64,000 nt of DNA from Liolophura sinensis (taxonomy: Eukaryota > Mollusca > Polyplacophora > Chitonida > Chitonidae). The stretch is from contig NC_088299.1 of the NCBI RefSeq assembly GCF_032854445.1, positions 16,611,608-16,675,607 of the forward strand. The letters run 5' to 3'. This document shows, one piece after another, positions 25,301-40,300 of the stretch. Numbering within the stretch: position 1 is the stretch's first letter; each line of letters starts with the position of its first letter. Under the pieces are notes generated by a model. That model was not told the origin of the DNA. It ran no database searches and saw only the letters and a program-made list of their open reading frames with translations. A program made the position numbers and the translations under genes.

Positions 25301-28300
25301 CTTGAAGAATAAGGGACGTTACTGATGTTACAGAGACATTATCACTGGTACGGGAACATAATCACTGGTACACGGACATTTATCACTGGTATGCAAACAA
25401 CTTGAAGAATAAGGGACATTAATGATGGTACAGAGACATTATCACTGGTACAGGAACATAATCACTGGTACAGGACATTATCACTGGTACAGGGACATTA
25501 TCACTGGTACAGGGACATTATCACTGGTACAGAAACATAATCACTGGTACAGAGACATTATCACTGGTTTGCACACAACCTGAAGAATGAGGGATGTTAC
25601 TGATGGTTCAGAGACAATATCAGTGGTACAGGAACATAATCACTGGTACAGGGACATTATCACTAGTATGCACACACCCTGAAAAATAAGGGACATTACT
25701 GATGGTACAGAGACATTATCACTGGTTTGCACACACCCTGAAAAATAAGGGACATTACTGATGGTACAGGGACATTATCACTGGTACAGGAACATAATCA
25801 CTGGTACAGGGACATAATCACTGGTATGCACACACCCTGAAAAATAAGGGACATTACTGATGGTACAGGGACATTATCACTGGTACAGGGACATAGTCAC
25901 TGTTACTGATGGTACAGGGACAATATCACTGGTACAGGAACATAATCACTGGTACAGGGACATAATCACTGGTATGCACACAACCTGAAGAATAAGGGAT
26001 ATTACTGATGGTACAGGGACAATATCAGTGGTGCATGTGTTTTCAGAAATTGCCTTGTGTGATGTATAGAGTGGGTGCATCAGCACTGTGAGTGTTTTCA
26101 CAATCAAGTGTCATCTGTATTAAAGATGAATGGGTTTGGCCTGGATGTCTTGCAGAAGTTGATGAATTCTGTCTTCCCAGATCTGGCAAGCACATCATGC
26201 CAGTATGTTTATAACATGTGGTGTTAAATAAACAGTAAAAGATGTGGATTTAGGAACACAACACTTCACAAACATAACAACATTTTCTTTTTATTTCTGC
26301 TCAATTCTTCAGCTCCACTTAAATCATTGTTGGCAGTGTTGAACAACAAATGAGGCAGTGTTTGTACAGGGTAGTGTTCCCAAACAATGAATTATCCAAT
26401 GTTCTTAAACCTCTCAACATACAGTAACCATTTGTTTCCCAGTATTGGAGCAGTTTTCTGGGTTACCTGTCATTAAGTTCCAAGGGTACTAAGCATGTCA
26501 CTTACAAACCATGATATTCAAGAGTTATCACAGGCATAACAACTGAGTTCAGCCTCAATACAAAGTGTGGACAAGAGCAAAGACTTATAGAAATTGACAG
26601 TTTTAGTTGAAAGAGACAGAGCATTTCAAGAAGGTTGTGTCGATCACAGGAAAAACAACTAGTCAATTATTAAAGCATTAATACAATCTTGACGAAAACC
26701 AAGGCTTGTAGAAAGTGACGTACAGTTTTAATTGACAGAGACAGAACTTCTTAACAACATTATGTCAATAACAGGAAAAAGCAACTGAGTTCAGCAGTTA
26801 AATATAAGGTCTTGACAAAAAAAAAGAGTTATAGAAATTGAATTTTTTTAATATGTACATTTAGGCAGAACATCCTATAAAACATTTTCTCAATTGAGAC
26901 AGATAGAACGTGGGATCCTTGTGTTACCAACAGCATAAATTTCATAAAGAACTATATATGACTCATTTTACAGATATACTTAGTTGGTTTACATCAAGGT
27001 TCTGACAGAGCATTGGCTATTTTACATATAACTACTTATAATTGTATTTGTTGGGTGATAAATGTACATAGCCTACTACTGTGAATGCAACAGAACAAAC
27101 CATTGCACTTACACATTGCTAGACACAATTAAAGTTGGTTTCTTCAATGGATATTGAGTATTTGGGTCTTAAAGGCACATAATATGGAGTAGATTTTTGT
27201 TGCATATTTAGTGTTTCAACAAATCTTACTACCTACATGTGGTAGTAACAATGGAGGAACATGAATGGCTATGGTTAATCCTGACTCAATACAGGTGAGG
27301 CTGGCTGCTCGTGGCTGAGGAGGCCTGTCTGGCTAGCACTAGGAACCATGTGCTGATGTAGCGTGCCAGCTTCTCCAGGGCTCCTTTACATTGAACACCA
27401 CTCTCAATGCTCCCTCAGGAAACAAAGGACAGTTTATGTAATCTGGTGTTAAGTAGAAATACATGTGATAGAAATTCTCACATGGCGTCACACCCACTGC
27501 TGGGCTTCAGAGTCTCCAGACACTACTGGCAGCTAGAATGGCGAGCATTTGATTTGCAACTGGAATATAACAGGGGAATAACAGGGATGTTTGGGGCTGA
27601 AGTCAGCAGTTAAAGGGACAGAGACTGTAAGAGAGAGACCAGAGTTTTAATGCTATCTCAGCTGCTGCAGACTTCAGAAATGTAGTATGTGCAAAATATG
27701 AACTAAGGGTGCAGTGTTTGAATTCAGTATGACTGCATATAAAGTAAACATGTACTGGATTCAAGTTTTCTTTTGCGTATCAGATGTCCATGAGTTTGGT
27801 TCAATCTAGAAATCCCCCATGTCCCTGTGTTTTGATCTCCATTGATCTGGCAGTATAAACTGGATATCACAGAAACATATAAGACATAATAGACAATGCA
27901 AACATACAGACAGAAATTTGCCAGACATTTCAGCATGTGCATCTTTGAGGTATACAGTGCTTTGTAATCTTCCAGCCTAAGTTATAAAGGAACAGTTAAT
28001 AAATCCCAGCAATATCTGCTGGCATTCAGTGGAAAGGTTTAGCTGTAATTGTACTGCTTGATTGGGCTATATGTGTATAGGGTAGAATGATCAACAAAAA
28101 ACTCCAGCAGAATTAAGCTGACAAGGTCAAATATAGCTAGTATGTGTGCATTTGTTTGTTGTCAGTAAGCACCATCATTATTACTTTTGTTCTCTGTCTA
28201 TCTTGGTACCACATTACTGTGTCTATCTGGGTACCACATTACTCTGTCTATCTGGGTACCACATTACTCTGTCTATCCTGGTACCACATTATTCTGTCTA

Positions 28301-31300
28301 TCTGCATACCGCATTACTCTGTCTATCTGGGTACCACATTACTCTGTCTATCCTGGTACCACATTATTCTGTCTATCTGGGTACCACATTACTCTGTCTA
28401 TCCTGGTACCACATTATTCTGTCTATCTGGGTACCACATTAGTCTGTCTGTCTGGGTACTACATTACTCTGACTGGGCACATGTTGTCATTAAGCACCAT
28501 CATTATTACTTTTGTTCTCTGTCTCTCTTGGTACCACATTACTCTGAGGTGGGGGGGGGTGCACTTTTAATAAAGAGCTGGTATATGGGCAGATATACGT
28601 ATACTATAAAATACCTCCTCTCAAGTACAGTATAAATGCAGGACTTTCTTCTGGACAAATGCTGTCACATATTTCCTTCCACTTACAGTCAGGCATGGTT
28701 AAATATTGGTATGATATGTAATTTGACAAGGTGATAATTTGCTGCACATTGACAATCAAGCCTCATAAGATGGCAATACATAGCTGTGAAGAGCTCTGGA
28801 AGAATTATATGTAAATGTTGTGCTTAGTGGCTGGCTTTATAGAATGTTGCAGACAGTTTGTACAAAACTTTTGAAGTAGAGTAGGACAGTTAAAATGTAG
28901 AGGACATTTACTTTGATCTTTAATGTTTGTAACAATTATTTAGGATGTTATTTATGTTGTTTTTTCTTGGAAGAACACTGTGCATTTAGATGACACTTTT
29001 TATGCCAATTTCCTGAAATACACTGCAGGAATTTAAAGGAGCATTGCTAGTGATGTGTCTCTAGGATTTTATTTTCTCATTGTTTCTGTGATTGTTTTCC
29101 TATTTGTTGTTTCTGTGATTGTTTTCTCATTGTTTCAGGATTGTTTTAAGGTATCACGCTTTTGATGGAATTATCGTTGATATTCATGTGTCAACATAGT
29201 CCACCCTAAGACCACAAGGGTGGTGTGGTAAATGATCTTAAAGATCCTGCTCGTTTAAGGCTTTACTGAAGTCCCACCAGCAATTAGCGTCTTCGTCTTT
29301 GGGACAGAACTTTCACCAGATGAGGGCCGTATTTTCATTTCGACCCTTCTTAGCTGCTCATGTTTCCAGTCATTCCAGGAGATCCCGCGATAGCGCACAT
29401 CAGATTTGTTGTAGTATGGTCCATTAAGAATGGCAAACCAGCAGTTCTTGTACCACCATCCCCCTTCCCACTCGCGTGCGCAGTGATACCCCTTCCATTC
29501 ATCATTATCATGGTCTGACGTACTGAAATACATCCCATCATGCTTTTGGAAGCTGTCTGCGGCACTGCCTTCATATCCGTTGACATGTACAGCATACTGA
29601 TCTCGTTCTCCGTCAATCTTAAAATTGTTGTATTTGGCATAGACCCTGTTGCCTTCAAAGTCCCACAGATCAAACCTTAGCTCATACTTGTCCTGGTTCG
29701 TCAGCAAAAACACATTGTCATTGCCGAGCCAGTATTCTGATACAACATTCCCAAAGCCATTTTTGTAGTCAGTCCATCCCCTGTTGAAGTCTACGGATCC
29801 ATCAAACCTCTTCTGCACCACCAGCCAGCCGCCAGGAGGTGTGTCCATGTCGCACCATACAGGGATCGGGCAGGACGCGTATGTAGGGGTCACATAGTAC
29901 ACGCCGCTGTTTGTGTGGCCACGATCAAATATGGCCTTGCAATCTGAAAATATATAAGGAAAAAGATTTCTTGTATAAGTTAAGTGCCTTGAAAAACAAA
30001 CAAACTACATTTTGAATCTGGTTTCCTAACCCTTGATTAATATCATTCTATAATCTTTGCACCAGTTCAACCACATTTCCAAAGTCATTTATCTTTATGT
30101 TCCTCCCATTACAAAGATGGTGTCACCGGTATTTCCCATCTGGAAACTTCTACGGGTTACCCAAACTATGCTCCTGGAATAGTGGTGATGTATCTGTCAT
30201 ACCTATCACAGAAGATCCCCATGATGCTTAGAAAAAACAACAGTACAGCCATTAAAGTGGTTGCACACAACTGCACAGATAAGAGTACTGCTTATCTTTG
30301 CTCCATGTGGCAAAACCACAACTGTACATTATAAGTATAAAGTACTTAAAGTAAACCTCTCGAGGACTTAATGTTCCCATAATCATGTCTTGTAAATATA
30401 TTTTCCTGATCAGCATATTTATTAGTATGTTATGTGTGTGTATGTGTGCTTGTGTATAGAGCTAGACTCTGACATGAATTCACTAACTAATTTCCTGTAC
30501 TCATCAAAATTTTCACATGATGGAGCAACTTTAGCTTGATTTATGCATTTCAGTCTGTTTGATTTTGGAAACAAAACTACACTGGTTAGGTTGGCCAACT
30601 TGAGGGCTTTACACTGTCTTGGGAATGTGCTTGAATAAACAGCTTGCAAATATGAGAAAATGTTGAAGAATTACAGTATATGAAAGTAACATTATTTGCT
30701 TTCCTTCCCATATTATAAGCCTTCTTTTATATACATGTATACAGAAAATGGGTTTCTATTTTTAAAAAGTCAATTAACTTAAAAAAGCCTACATTGAAAA
30801 ATTTTGAGGCACACTTTTGTAGTTTCAATATGAATTTGACGTCAGCATAGCTCAGCACGTACATCTTGGTGTCCAGTTTTTATCAGGAATGGCACGCATG
30901 AGCTGTATGTTCCTACTCTACTTTGTGGCAAGTGGTATTTAAGCACTGAAGATGCCATTTTTCTGCAGTAACATGTACAGCGTCTGAAAATCTCATTTCT
31001 TTTTTTTGGAAAGAGAATTTTTTGTTGCACATGAACTTCAGATTGTATATATATATATATATATATAGCTATTTATATTCTGCAACTGTGACATATCAGA
31101 AATGTACTCTTATCTGTGTCTTGACTGCCACAATCTGTCAGTGCCTAATTATCTGTGTCGCATGTACTTTTCCCCTGAACACCTTTAGCTGACTAACCAG
31201 ATAACCTCAGATTTGATTGCTCAAACTACAATACATTATAAATACTAGTACAGCGCAACCACTGTTTGTCTACATGTTTGGTGTATTGCTGTAATATGTT

Positions 31301-34300
31301 TTACAAGATTCTTAGGCTATATTAATAGTTTTACAGAATTCATGGAAACTCCTGTGAAACTGACATTCGTCAGCCGACAGCCCTCAACCAATAAGGCTGT
31401 TCCAGATCAATAATCACAAGGCCAATTCCCAAAATGACATGTAACACAAACGACCAAGGAGCTGAGAATGTATATAAAGTAGGAAAATAGGACAGAATGG
31501 TGCAGAGAGAAGCAGTCAAGAGTTTTCAGTGACTTTAGAAAGACACAAGATATGTTCCTGACGACTGAGTGAAATCAGTATTCAAATCGTGTAAGTTGTC
31601 GATGTAAAAGTATGTATCCCAGTTGCACTTTGATTGCAGCTGTTCGTATAACCAATTAACGTGGCAATCTAATACCACATGAGGAGTGCAGAATTCCTAG
31701 GTTGACCTATGTCCCCATGGTTGTTACATTCACTGACTTCTGGAGTTCTGACCAGACGTCCAGTCCAGATTCCACATTTTAAACCCCTCTTTGTGTCTCT
31801 CTGTAAATAAGTCACAAACTCTTCCACGAGTATGGTGTCACCAGTGAAGTAGGTGAATCAGACCTCTGAGTACATTCAAGACACTGAGATACTAGGGATG
31901 ACTGATGTAATACCAGCTACCAACTATTGGTCAGTTCTCCAAATCCTGATCAACAAGGATCCAATCTCCAAATGTCTGCCCTTATGAATGACCTCTCCCA
32001 CCAAAGACATAAATAAGAAACAATTGATCTATATGACAACTGCCAGTGCAATCTAATTGATGATTAGTGACTAGGCAAGGCACAAAATGTCAGTCTCTCT
32101 ATCAGTATTAAATGTTTGGTACAACCACCACTTAGGAAACCCAGAGTGAACCAGTCCAGATGATAAATGACCAGAAAGCTAAACACACCAGTGGAGCATT
32201 TCACAAAGCACACATAATGTTAGGACTGCACACAAAGAAAATTGGAATTGAATTTCCAGGAGTGATCAAACAAATACTTTTCTCCACAGTCGACACAAGA
32301 AATTGATGTTTTAGGGTGGATATAACAGCAGACTTCCAGACAGAACAGCCCAGTAGGATTTTTCACTTTGAGGATTGAACATCAGTTACCCTATATCTTC
32401 TAAAATTTTGGACACCTAATTGCACTAAACATATCTGTCCAAAATGTTAGGCGGTAAAGTTCAGAAATTGTTGAAAATAGACCCTAATGTTTAATTTGAT
32501 TGATCTGCTTCCTCCATTATCACTCCATTGTACACTATCTATTACAACTTTACTTGGCTTATAGCCAATGGGTATTATAGAACATTTGCATATAAATACT
32601 TTGTCGTGTCCATTCCACAGTACATAAACCAAATGGAAACTGTGCTATAATGCTTGGCATCACCCGTGTGTACCGTAGTTGTGTTTTCATGCGAACGCCG
32701 CAATGCAGATATGCACACTTCATGAATTTCGGGGTTTGTTATATTAGCTAATGACTGCCCTGGTAACGTTTCTTTCCTGCATTAGTGTTCCACCCATAAA
32801 CAAGCAACTTTTAATTTTAGTTTTTTAAGTAACCAAAAGGTTTATAATTGAACCCAAATGGCTGTTCAAGAAAAACAAGCAGCAAGTGGAAGAACTGAAA
32901 GCTATAGGCATAAATGACCAAATACAGATGGAACTTATAGTCTTAAGAATCTCCATCTGCGGCGGAATTGAAAACAGAGTGGATTCTCTGAAATTAGGAC
33001 ATGCTTCTGCTTCTCAGAGGATTGTGAAATAGTCTGAAATTAAGACATCTTTCTGTTTCTCAGAGGATTGTGAAACAAATTTGAAATTGAGACATGTTTC
33101 TGTTTCTCAGAGGATTGTGAAACAAATTTGAAATTAAGATATGGTTGTGTTTCTTGAGGTTTTGTGAAGCAAATTTGAAATGAAGACATGCTTCTGTTTC
33201 TTTACAGGCTTGTGGGGAATTATTTGTTAGGATAGTTTGGCCTCTAGAATTAGCTACATTAAGACCATATGTTACCAGTTGAAGCCTTCACTGGCTACAT
33301 TCCATAAGTCTTTTCCCAGATTGTCTTAATTAATATCAAAATCTACTTTGTTACACGGTTGCATGTTTATTTATCCACTTGCCAGATGGGTTTTCTTCAG
33401 ACATTAATATTGTTGCCTGAAGGTTAGCCTGTTCTGGCCTGGTAATGAATAAGTGTCTAAATTTGATCAGGGCTTGGATAAGAGACAGTATCTACTCTAA
33501 TTCTTCAATTTTTTTCAAACATTGAATCAGAATCTTTAGACATTATTCTGTGTTGTCTGATAAAATTATACTTTTTGTCAAGTCCTGAAACTGGCTAATC
33601 CAACTAATATAGTTTTGTCTCCAAATCAAATTAAGGATGTGCCAAAATTCCACTGAATCTTCCACTTTCATCATGTTCATATGTGACAAAGTTAAGGACT
33701 TTTTGTCAAGTCCTGAAACTGGCTAATCCAACTAATGTAGTTTTGTCTCCAAATCAAATTAAGGATATGCCAAAATTCCACTGAATCTTCCACTTTCATC
33801 ATGTTCATATGTGACAAAGTTAAGGACTTTTTGTCAAGCCCTGAAACTGGCTAATCCAACTAATGTAGTTTTGTCTCCAAATCAAATTAAGGATGTGCCA
33901 AAATTCCACTGAATCTTCCACTTTCATCATGTTCATTTGTGACAAGGTTAAGGAATTAGAGTTAGCCTGGTTTAACACCAAACTTCACAGGTTCAGTAAA
34001 TTGTCAAATGTTTTTGTCCCTAAGAAAACACTACTTAATTATAGCATTTATTTTTCTTAAGCAAATACAAATTTTTGAGCAAAGAAACTTGAAAGTTTCA
34101 TGAAACAGTGTCCAGAGTAGATTTGTGATATTTGAAAACTACGTGAACATACTTCCACATGCTAGCAGATGTGGTTGTAGCTTGTAGCTAAGCATCACTG
34201 ACATTTTGGAGACTTGTATTCATGTATTCCTCTTTGTATGAAGTTATTTTTGACAAAACACATCAAGAAATATGGATTCTGTGTGAATGACAAGAAAAGT

Positions 34301-37300
34301 CTACTTAATTCTTTGATTGTTAATGTAGGTGCATTTGTAAATTAGGAATGGACAGACTGCCCTAAGGTCTGCTAACAGTTAATACACAGGCTTGAAATAA
34401 TGCGGTGTGTAAGTGTGTACATCACATGTATTAAAGTTCATCATTAACTGGCCAAAGGTTTGTGGTTTTCCCCATAGCACTCCGTTTTCTCCACCCATAA
34501 AACTGACCACCATCCACTAAGTGAAAAAAAAAAAACCTTGGGTATGACATTGAACAGTGGATCCACACACTAGCAAAGATATATGTAGACTGTTTATTGG
34601 TTAATCCTGACATGTGATGGTGTATGAATGATGAGTTGAGGTTGGTACTTCATATGAGTTTTGTACGCTTCATTACCCAAGTCTTGTCATTCTCACTGAC
34701 TTCCTTATAAGCATGATGAGCTTCTCTCGTCATTGCTGTAGTTTTAATGACATGTTTTTCTGTTCGCTGTCAAAAGTCAGGCTATATTTATGTGTAACTC
34801 AGCAGAGGTTATTGTTAAGTTTCTGACTTCTGAGTAATGTTTACCCACCAGGCTTTTGCATCATGTTAGGTAGTTGATATAAGCTGTTTGAATTGACAGA
34901 ATAGATGCTTGCTCTTGCCACTCACTAGAAGGAGGCAGGTCAATATTGTTTGTATATTTATATCCTGGAATGTCATCATGTCTTGCTAATCATTGTTGTG
35001 TAAATAAGCATTTGTCAGCCTGCTTATGTAGTTATTGGCTGCGTGGGTTGGAGGAATCGGTGAGCTGGAGACTTAGCAACTAAGGCTAGGTTGTGTACTG
35101 CAGACAGACAGACCTGCATTAGGCAGACAGGTGGCAGTAAAGGCTGATGCCAGATATGTCAGTAGGACTAGGTCAGATTATAGCTGCTTCAGCAAGCCTG
35201 TAGCATCAATATCTGCAGGCTCAGCAGTGTACAGTAGTGTACATCAGGATGCCTTAATTTTAATAGTGGATGACCCATCTATTACCAGAACTAATAAAAT
35301 ATGTTGGCATCATTCAGAATGTACTCAGGTTTATTCAGTGTTCTTTTTTTTTCTTTTCTCTCTCACATATACATGTATTGTTATATGTGGCTGGATTGTA
35401 TTTGGCTGTATTACTAACAGTATAGAATTGTCTGCTATTCTCCAGGTATACATGCTTTTATAGGCATCAAAAGTGAAGTCTAAATGTGTGAATGCACAAC
35501 TTTCATGATGGTGCCCTAAGGAACTGGAGATCATACACATACCACAAAACTCTTGTTTTGTTTGTAACTGTTGCCTTCAAATTTGCCTGTAGACTTGCTG
35601 GTTACTTTGTACATACACTTGTGTTCCCTGAAAGTCACTGGCATTATCCATTCAGTGTTAGATTACTATTATTTTTTTTTTATGAAATTTGTTCATACTC
35701 TGATATGTAACACAAGCACAGATTTGGAATAGCTGATGCATCCTGGTAAGTGTTTGTGTCATCTAGCTCTCATTATGCCCCCGCTTGCTAGGTGAATGGC
35801 TAAGATTATTGGATACAGGTACATACAGGGTGCCCAAAATTAGACGGATTAAATGACTTAGAGTGTCTCTGTCAGGTGTCAGATCAATAGGTAGGTGTTG
35901 CCTTCAAATATCTTGTTAAAATCAAATATATCTGTGATGTGGATTTCTATGATTCCTACGCAGCTATGTATCTAATTGAGTACAGCCTGTTAAGAGCCTA
36001 ATCATAAAGGAGTAACCTGCAGATGAGTATGCTTTTTAATACTGGTATGACTAGTAAGTGTATATATATCAGGCCCTGTCAGTGACATGTGAAAGACCCT
36101 AGTTTGTTGGTTGGATATCCTGGTGTTCTAGCTACCTTATTTTTGGCCTGTAAGGCAAATAAGCAGTTTGTTAACACTTTTGATTTATTTTCGGTATAGC
36201 TTTCCGCATGCCCATGAAAATAGCACCCCCACATTTCATGGCCATCATAAATATAAGTAGGCCTAACGAGTGACACCTGCAGAGGTAGAGGCGTACATTT
36301 CTGGTACATTTCATCCACAGCTGGGCTTAACTAGCCAGTTTTGTTGATGCATGAGCTGTATCGGGATGAATATATCTACAAAAATCCCTGTTTGAGTTTA
36401 TTCCGGGCATATAACAGGACTCAATCAGAATACACACATGTATTAAACTGCATGTTGCAGGGCAGGTGCGTGTTGCTGGGCAGGCACTAAACCAGAGCCA
36501 GCGTGAGTTATGGCAGCTTCATAAGGACTAGTTTATGGCTAATATGCCAACACCTGCTGCATTCCAGTCATCGGTGCGCCATGGAGGAAATCGGTTCAAG
36601 CTCAACTGTTTTGTTAAAATTGCCAGCATAGGGATTTGGTTGGATTGACCAGTTTCAGGGCTTCACAAAAAGTATAATTTTATCAATCAGCACGGAATAA
36701 GGCTTTGAGAACATGCTTGAATAGACACCTTGCAAACATGTGAAAAGGTTGATTAAATTTATAATCCTTGTACCATGACTCAGTATTTTGGCTTTTATAT
36801 GGCCATTATTGAGAGATAATTCATAATCAGTACTTATCTAGTTATGTTTTCTCTAATTATCTCTTGCCTCCAAGAAAAAAGAATAATAAGCAAATGAGAA
36901 ATAAAAAAAAAAATAAAAAGATGGAAATGTGTTGTGTAGCTTGTGTCACATACAAAACTATAAAATAAAACCTTTCCAGAACAGATAACATTCCTCTAAA
37001 ATTCCAGAACATACACTCTGTCTGTGGTTGAATTTATTGGGGAGTTGGGGTAATTTCAACAGGTTTTGCTTGTAGATGATGTTTGTAGCACTGCACACTT
37101 TTCATTTTTGATGTGTAGGAATTTCTCTTTTAGCAACCCTACTGGATTTTGAAGTGCTAAGAAGAGATGTGTATCTGTGCTGTTCCAACGAAATGTAAAA
37201 CTGTAAAGAAACTACTTTTTGTAAAGTATTAATTTGCTGCACCACTGTTAAATGCAACTGAAACTTACTCCATGGATGCCATGTTCATGCACAAGCCCAG

Positions 37301-40300
37301 TTTATAGAAAAAGAAAAAAAAAACAGTTTCATTTTGTGAAGAGAAGCTATACTGTTGAACATTAAGAACAGATGAAGGCAGGTGTGCTGTCTGTGATCTG
37401 AAGGTAAACTGGACTACCCTGTTTCCTATCATTTTTGGGACACCTGGACTGCTCATTTTAGTCAATATGTGATTTTAGCAGAAATATTGAGATTCTTTTT
37501 TGTCATATTGTTTGATCATGTTTGACCATCTAATGAACAGCATACTGATATTTTTACTTTTCCAAAAGGCTCGTAAAGAAATGTAATATTCTACTTTCAT
37601 CATATCTGTTCCAAATTTTAGAAGAAATAGGGTAAAGAATTTCCACTACAAATGTAATGTCTACACTTTCCTGTCTCTGCATATCTTAATTTCCAGAGCG
37701 CCTACCTCTATTTTGTTACATGTATGATTAAAATTAATTGCATTAGAAATGTCTGGGATGTGTTGCTGTTTATTGGTTATGTAGTATTGTATTGATATCA
37801 TTCGGCTTCCAGTATGCATACATCCAGTATGTACAAGATTCCAGTCACCGTATAAGGCAATGCTGCGAAGCCGGCATTTGAGAGAACACATGCGGTGTGT
37901 CATGAGTGTGTAATAAGACTTTCTTGGAGCGTGTCCCGAGGTTACACTTGTCTAAAGCATTATTGCTTTTTTAAAGTCCTCAGACAGGCTGTATTAATCA
38001 TTAGCAGAATGGCAAGGACCACTGTTAACATCAACAGTTGGCAGCAAATACTTCAGGATATAAGCAATTAAGACTCATTACCAATTCTAACCAGACAGAA
38101 GAGTCTCTGGCAAAGTTTCTCCTTCAGTGATGTATTCTTGGAATAGCTCTTGCATGCAAGCTTGTCTGCAAAGTCAGGATTTCCACAAAGCTATAAATTT
38201 TGTCACTTTGCATCATAGGTACAGTGTTCTTGTCAAGCTGTTACACACAGTGGTGATACAGTGTGATTTCTGTTACACTCATTTCTCTCTGTGGAGTTGT
38301 AATTTGCACCTACAGCATGCAGATGATCAGGTCTGACAAACAAGAACAAGTGCATGTTTTCCCTAAATTTTTAAGAATGGCAAACAGCTAGACAGGAACA
38401 CAATTCTCCTTATCTTGAAAGAGGAAGGTGAAACTTTTATATATGGGATATAGATGGAATTGCATCTAGTAACTGTGTTTACATCCACTTTATGCAGAAA
38501 TACCTATTACCCTTACATGTTACTAGTGTCTGATCTCATAGTTGCCCTCACTGCATCAGAGAGCTATCTATTAGTTCGAAAAATTTTCTTTTTTGCATTT
38601 ATGGGGTGTTGCCAACTTTTCAGTTATCTGCAACACCTGCAGCAATATATTTTTGCTGACTTTGGCTTTGAAATTGTGCATTGAAAACACAGAGTATGTT
38701 ATCTTGTCAAATCAGCGTGAAGCAATAAATTGCAGGCGACAAGTTTAGGAGTATTATATGTAACATTAGGTACTCTTTCATTCCACTAGCAGTTTGCTGT
38801 CCAGGCAGTGTTTCCACGTCAGCTGAGACTCTACAGAAATAAGCTAGGTGATGAAGAGTCAGGTGCCCAGTCACCTGGAAATGTTATTGGGGGTAGAACC
38901 TTAAATAGAAAGTAGCTCTGCATGGTTAATATAGCCTTTGATGTTTAAGAAATGGTGTACATGGTGTTTGACAGGATAAAGAATTTTCCATAAAATCATT
39001 GTCTAATATTGTTTAGCTGAAAGACAGAATTTAGAAATGTTTAGTTCTTCTTTTGTTCCATTCAATAAGAGGGTGGAATTGGGGAAAGCTTATTTTAGAT
39101 AGATTTGCTGTTCCCAAGTGCGGTCTGAGGTATCATTTTATTTTTAAATGGCACAGGCAGCTCAGTGAGTTGATCCGATTCAGTCTGTGATTTGGCTGTT
39201 AATAGAGTGTTGTCCAGTGATAATAGTTTGGGCATCTTAAACTTGCAGTTACATGTAAATAATTTACATTTGTCTAGTCTTACATTTTCTGTGAACTTTC
39301 TGTAGATCACTTGCCCTTCACCAATCCAACAAATGTCACAAGTGTAAAAGTTGGCCAGTTACATGTAGTATAACTTTGCAAAAGGATGGTATTTGTTGAT
39401 GGCAGCAGTTATATATGAAGTGAAAATTCATGGTTTTACATGTATGCAAATTTTAGAGACTTAAATTGTTGAATTCATAAAGCAGCCTCTGTGCTGAGGT
39501 GGTTTGTATGCCAGCGCAGCGTGATGACGCAGGAGCCTCTCACCAGTGCGGTCACTGTGAGTTCAAGTCAAGCTCATGCTGGCTTCCTCTCTGGTCGTAC
39601 GTGGGCAAATCTGCCAGCAACCTGCGAATGGTCAGGTTTCGCCAGGTTATCCCCCATCATAATGCTTACCACCAGCATATAAGTGAAATATTCTTGAGTA
39701 CGTAAAACACCAGTCAAATATCTAAATGAATTAACAAATATCATGTTAACTTCTAGTATTATGGCCATCTTGAGAGGTTGGGAAGAACCGTTTGTCCCAC
39801 ATATTGTATGTGGGGGATTGTCTGGACATGGCTATTGTCTGTTGGGGGCAGGGACCAAGGGTTCAGATGCCCGGCCACTTCAGATACAGTATATAAGTGT
39901 TTATTTTGGTTCTGTCTGGCAGGGTACAAACACTCTTGGAACTGTACAGGTTGGCAGTAAAACACCTCTTGTGTGGGGAACAGTTATGCAAAAGTCAAGA
40001 TGATAAGCCCTCTTCAGCAGTCAGTATGTGTGTGCCTTAGGTAATGCTTGTTATGATTAGCACTTGAGTTGCTTCAAAACTGCGTCTGGTAAAACAGCTG
40101 TTCAATGGGGAAGGGAAGGGTGAGCTTGTCCCTCAGCACTTCATCTTGGGTGTTTGCTTTATGTTTTTTCACTGCCAAACATTTTGAGAGCCTAGACACT
40201 TTACATAATAGATACTGCCATCTTGTAAGCCAACTTAACAGACTATAGAGTCGACAAGCAGGGGATTTATGGACCTTCTCATGTTCCACATGTTTCGTAT

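Noticed and set aside
28144-28635. 163-, 98- and 127-codon ORFs rich in Tyr, Leu and His
   Set aside because: The 25-bp repeat gives the same 25-residue period in all three frames, which is a tandem-repeat artefact.
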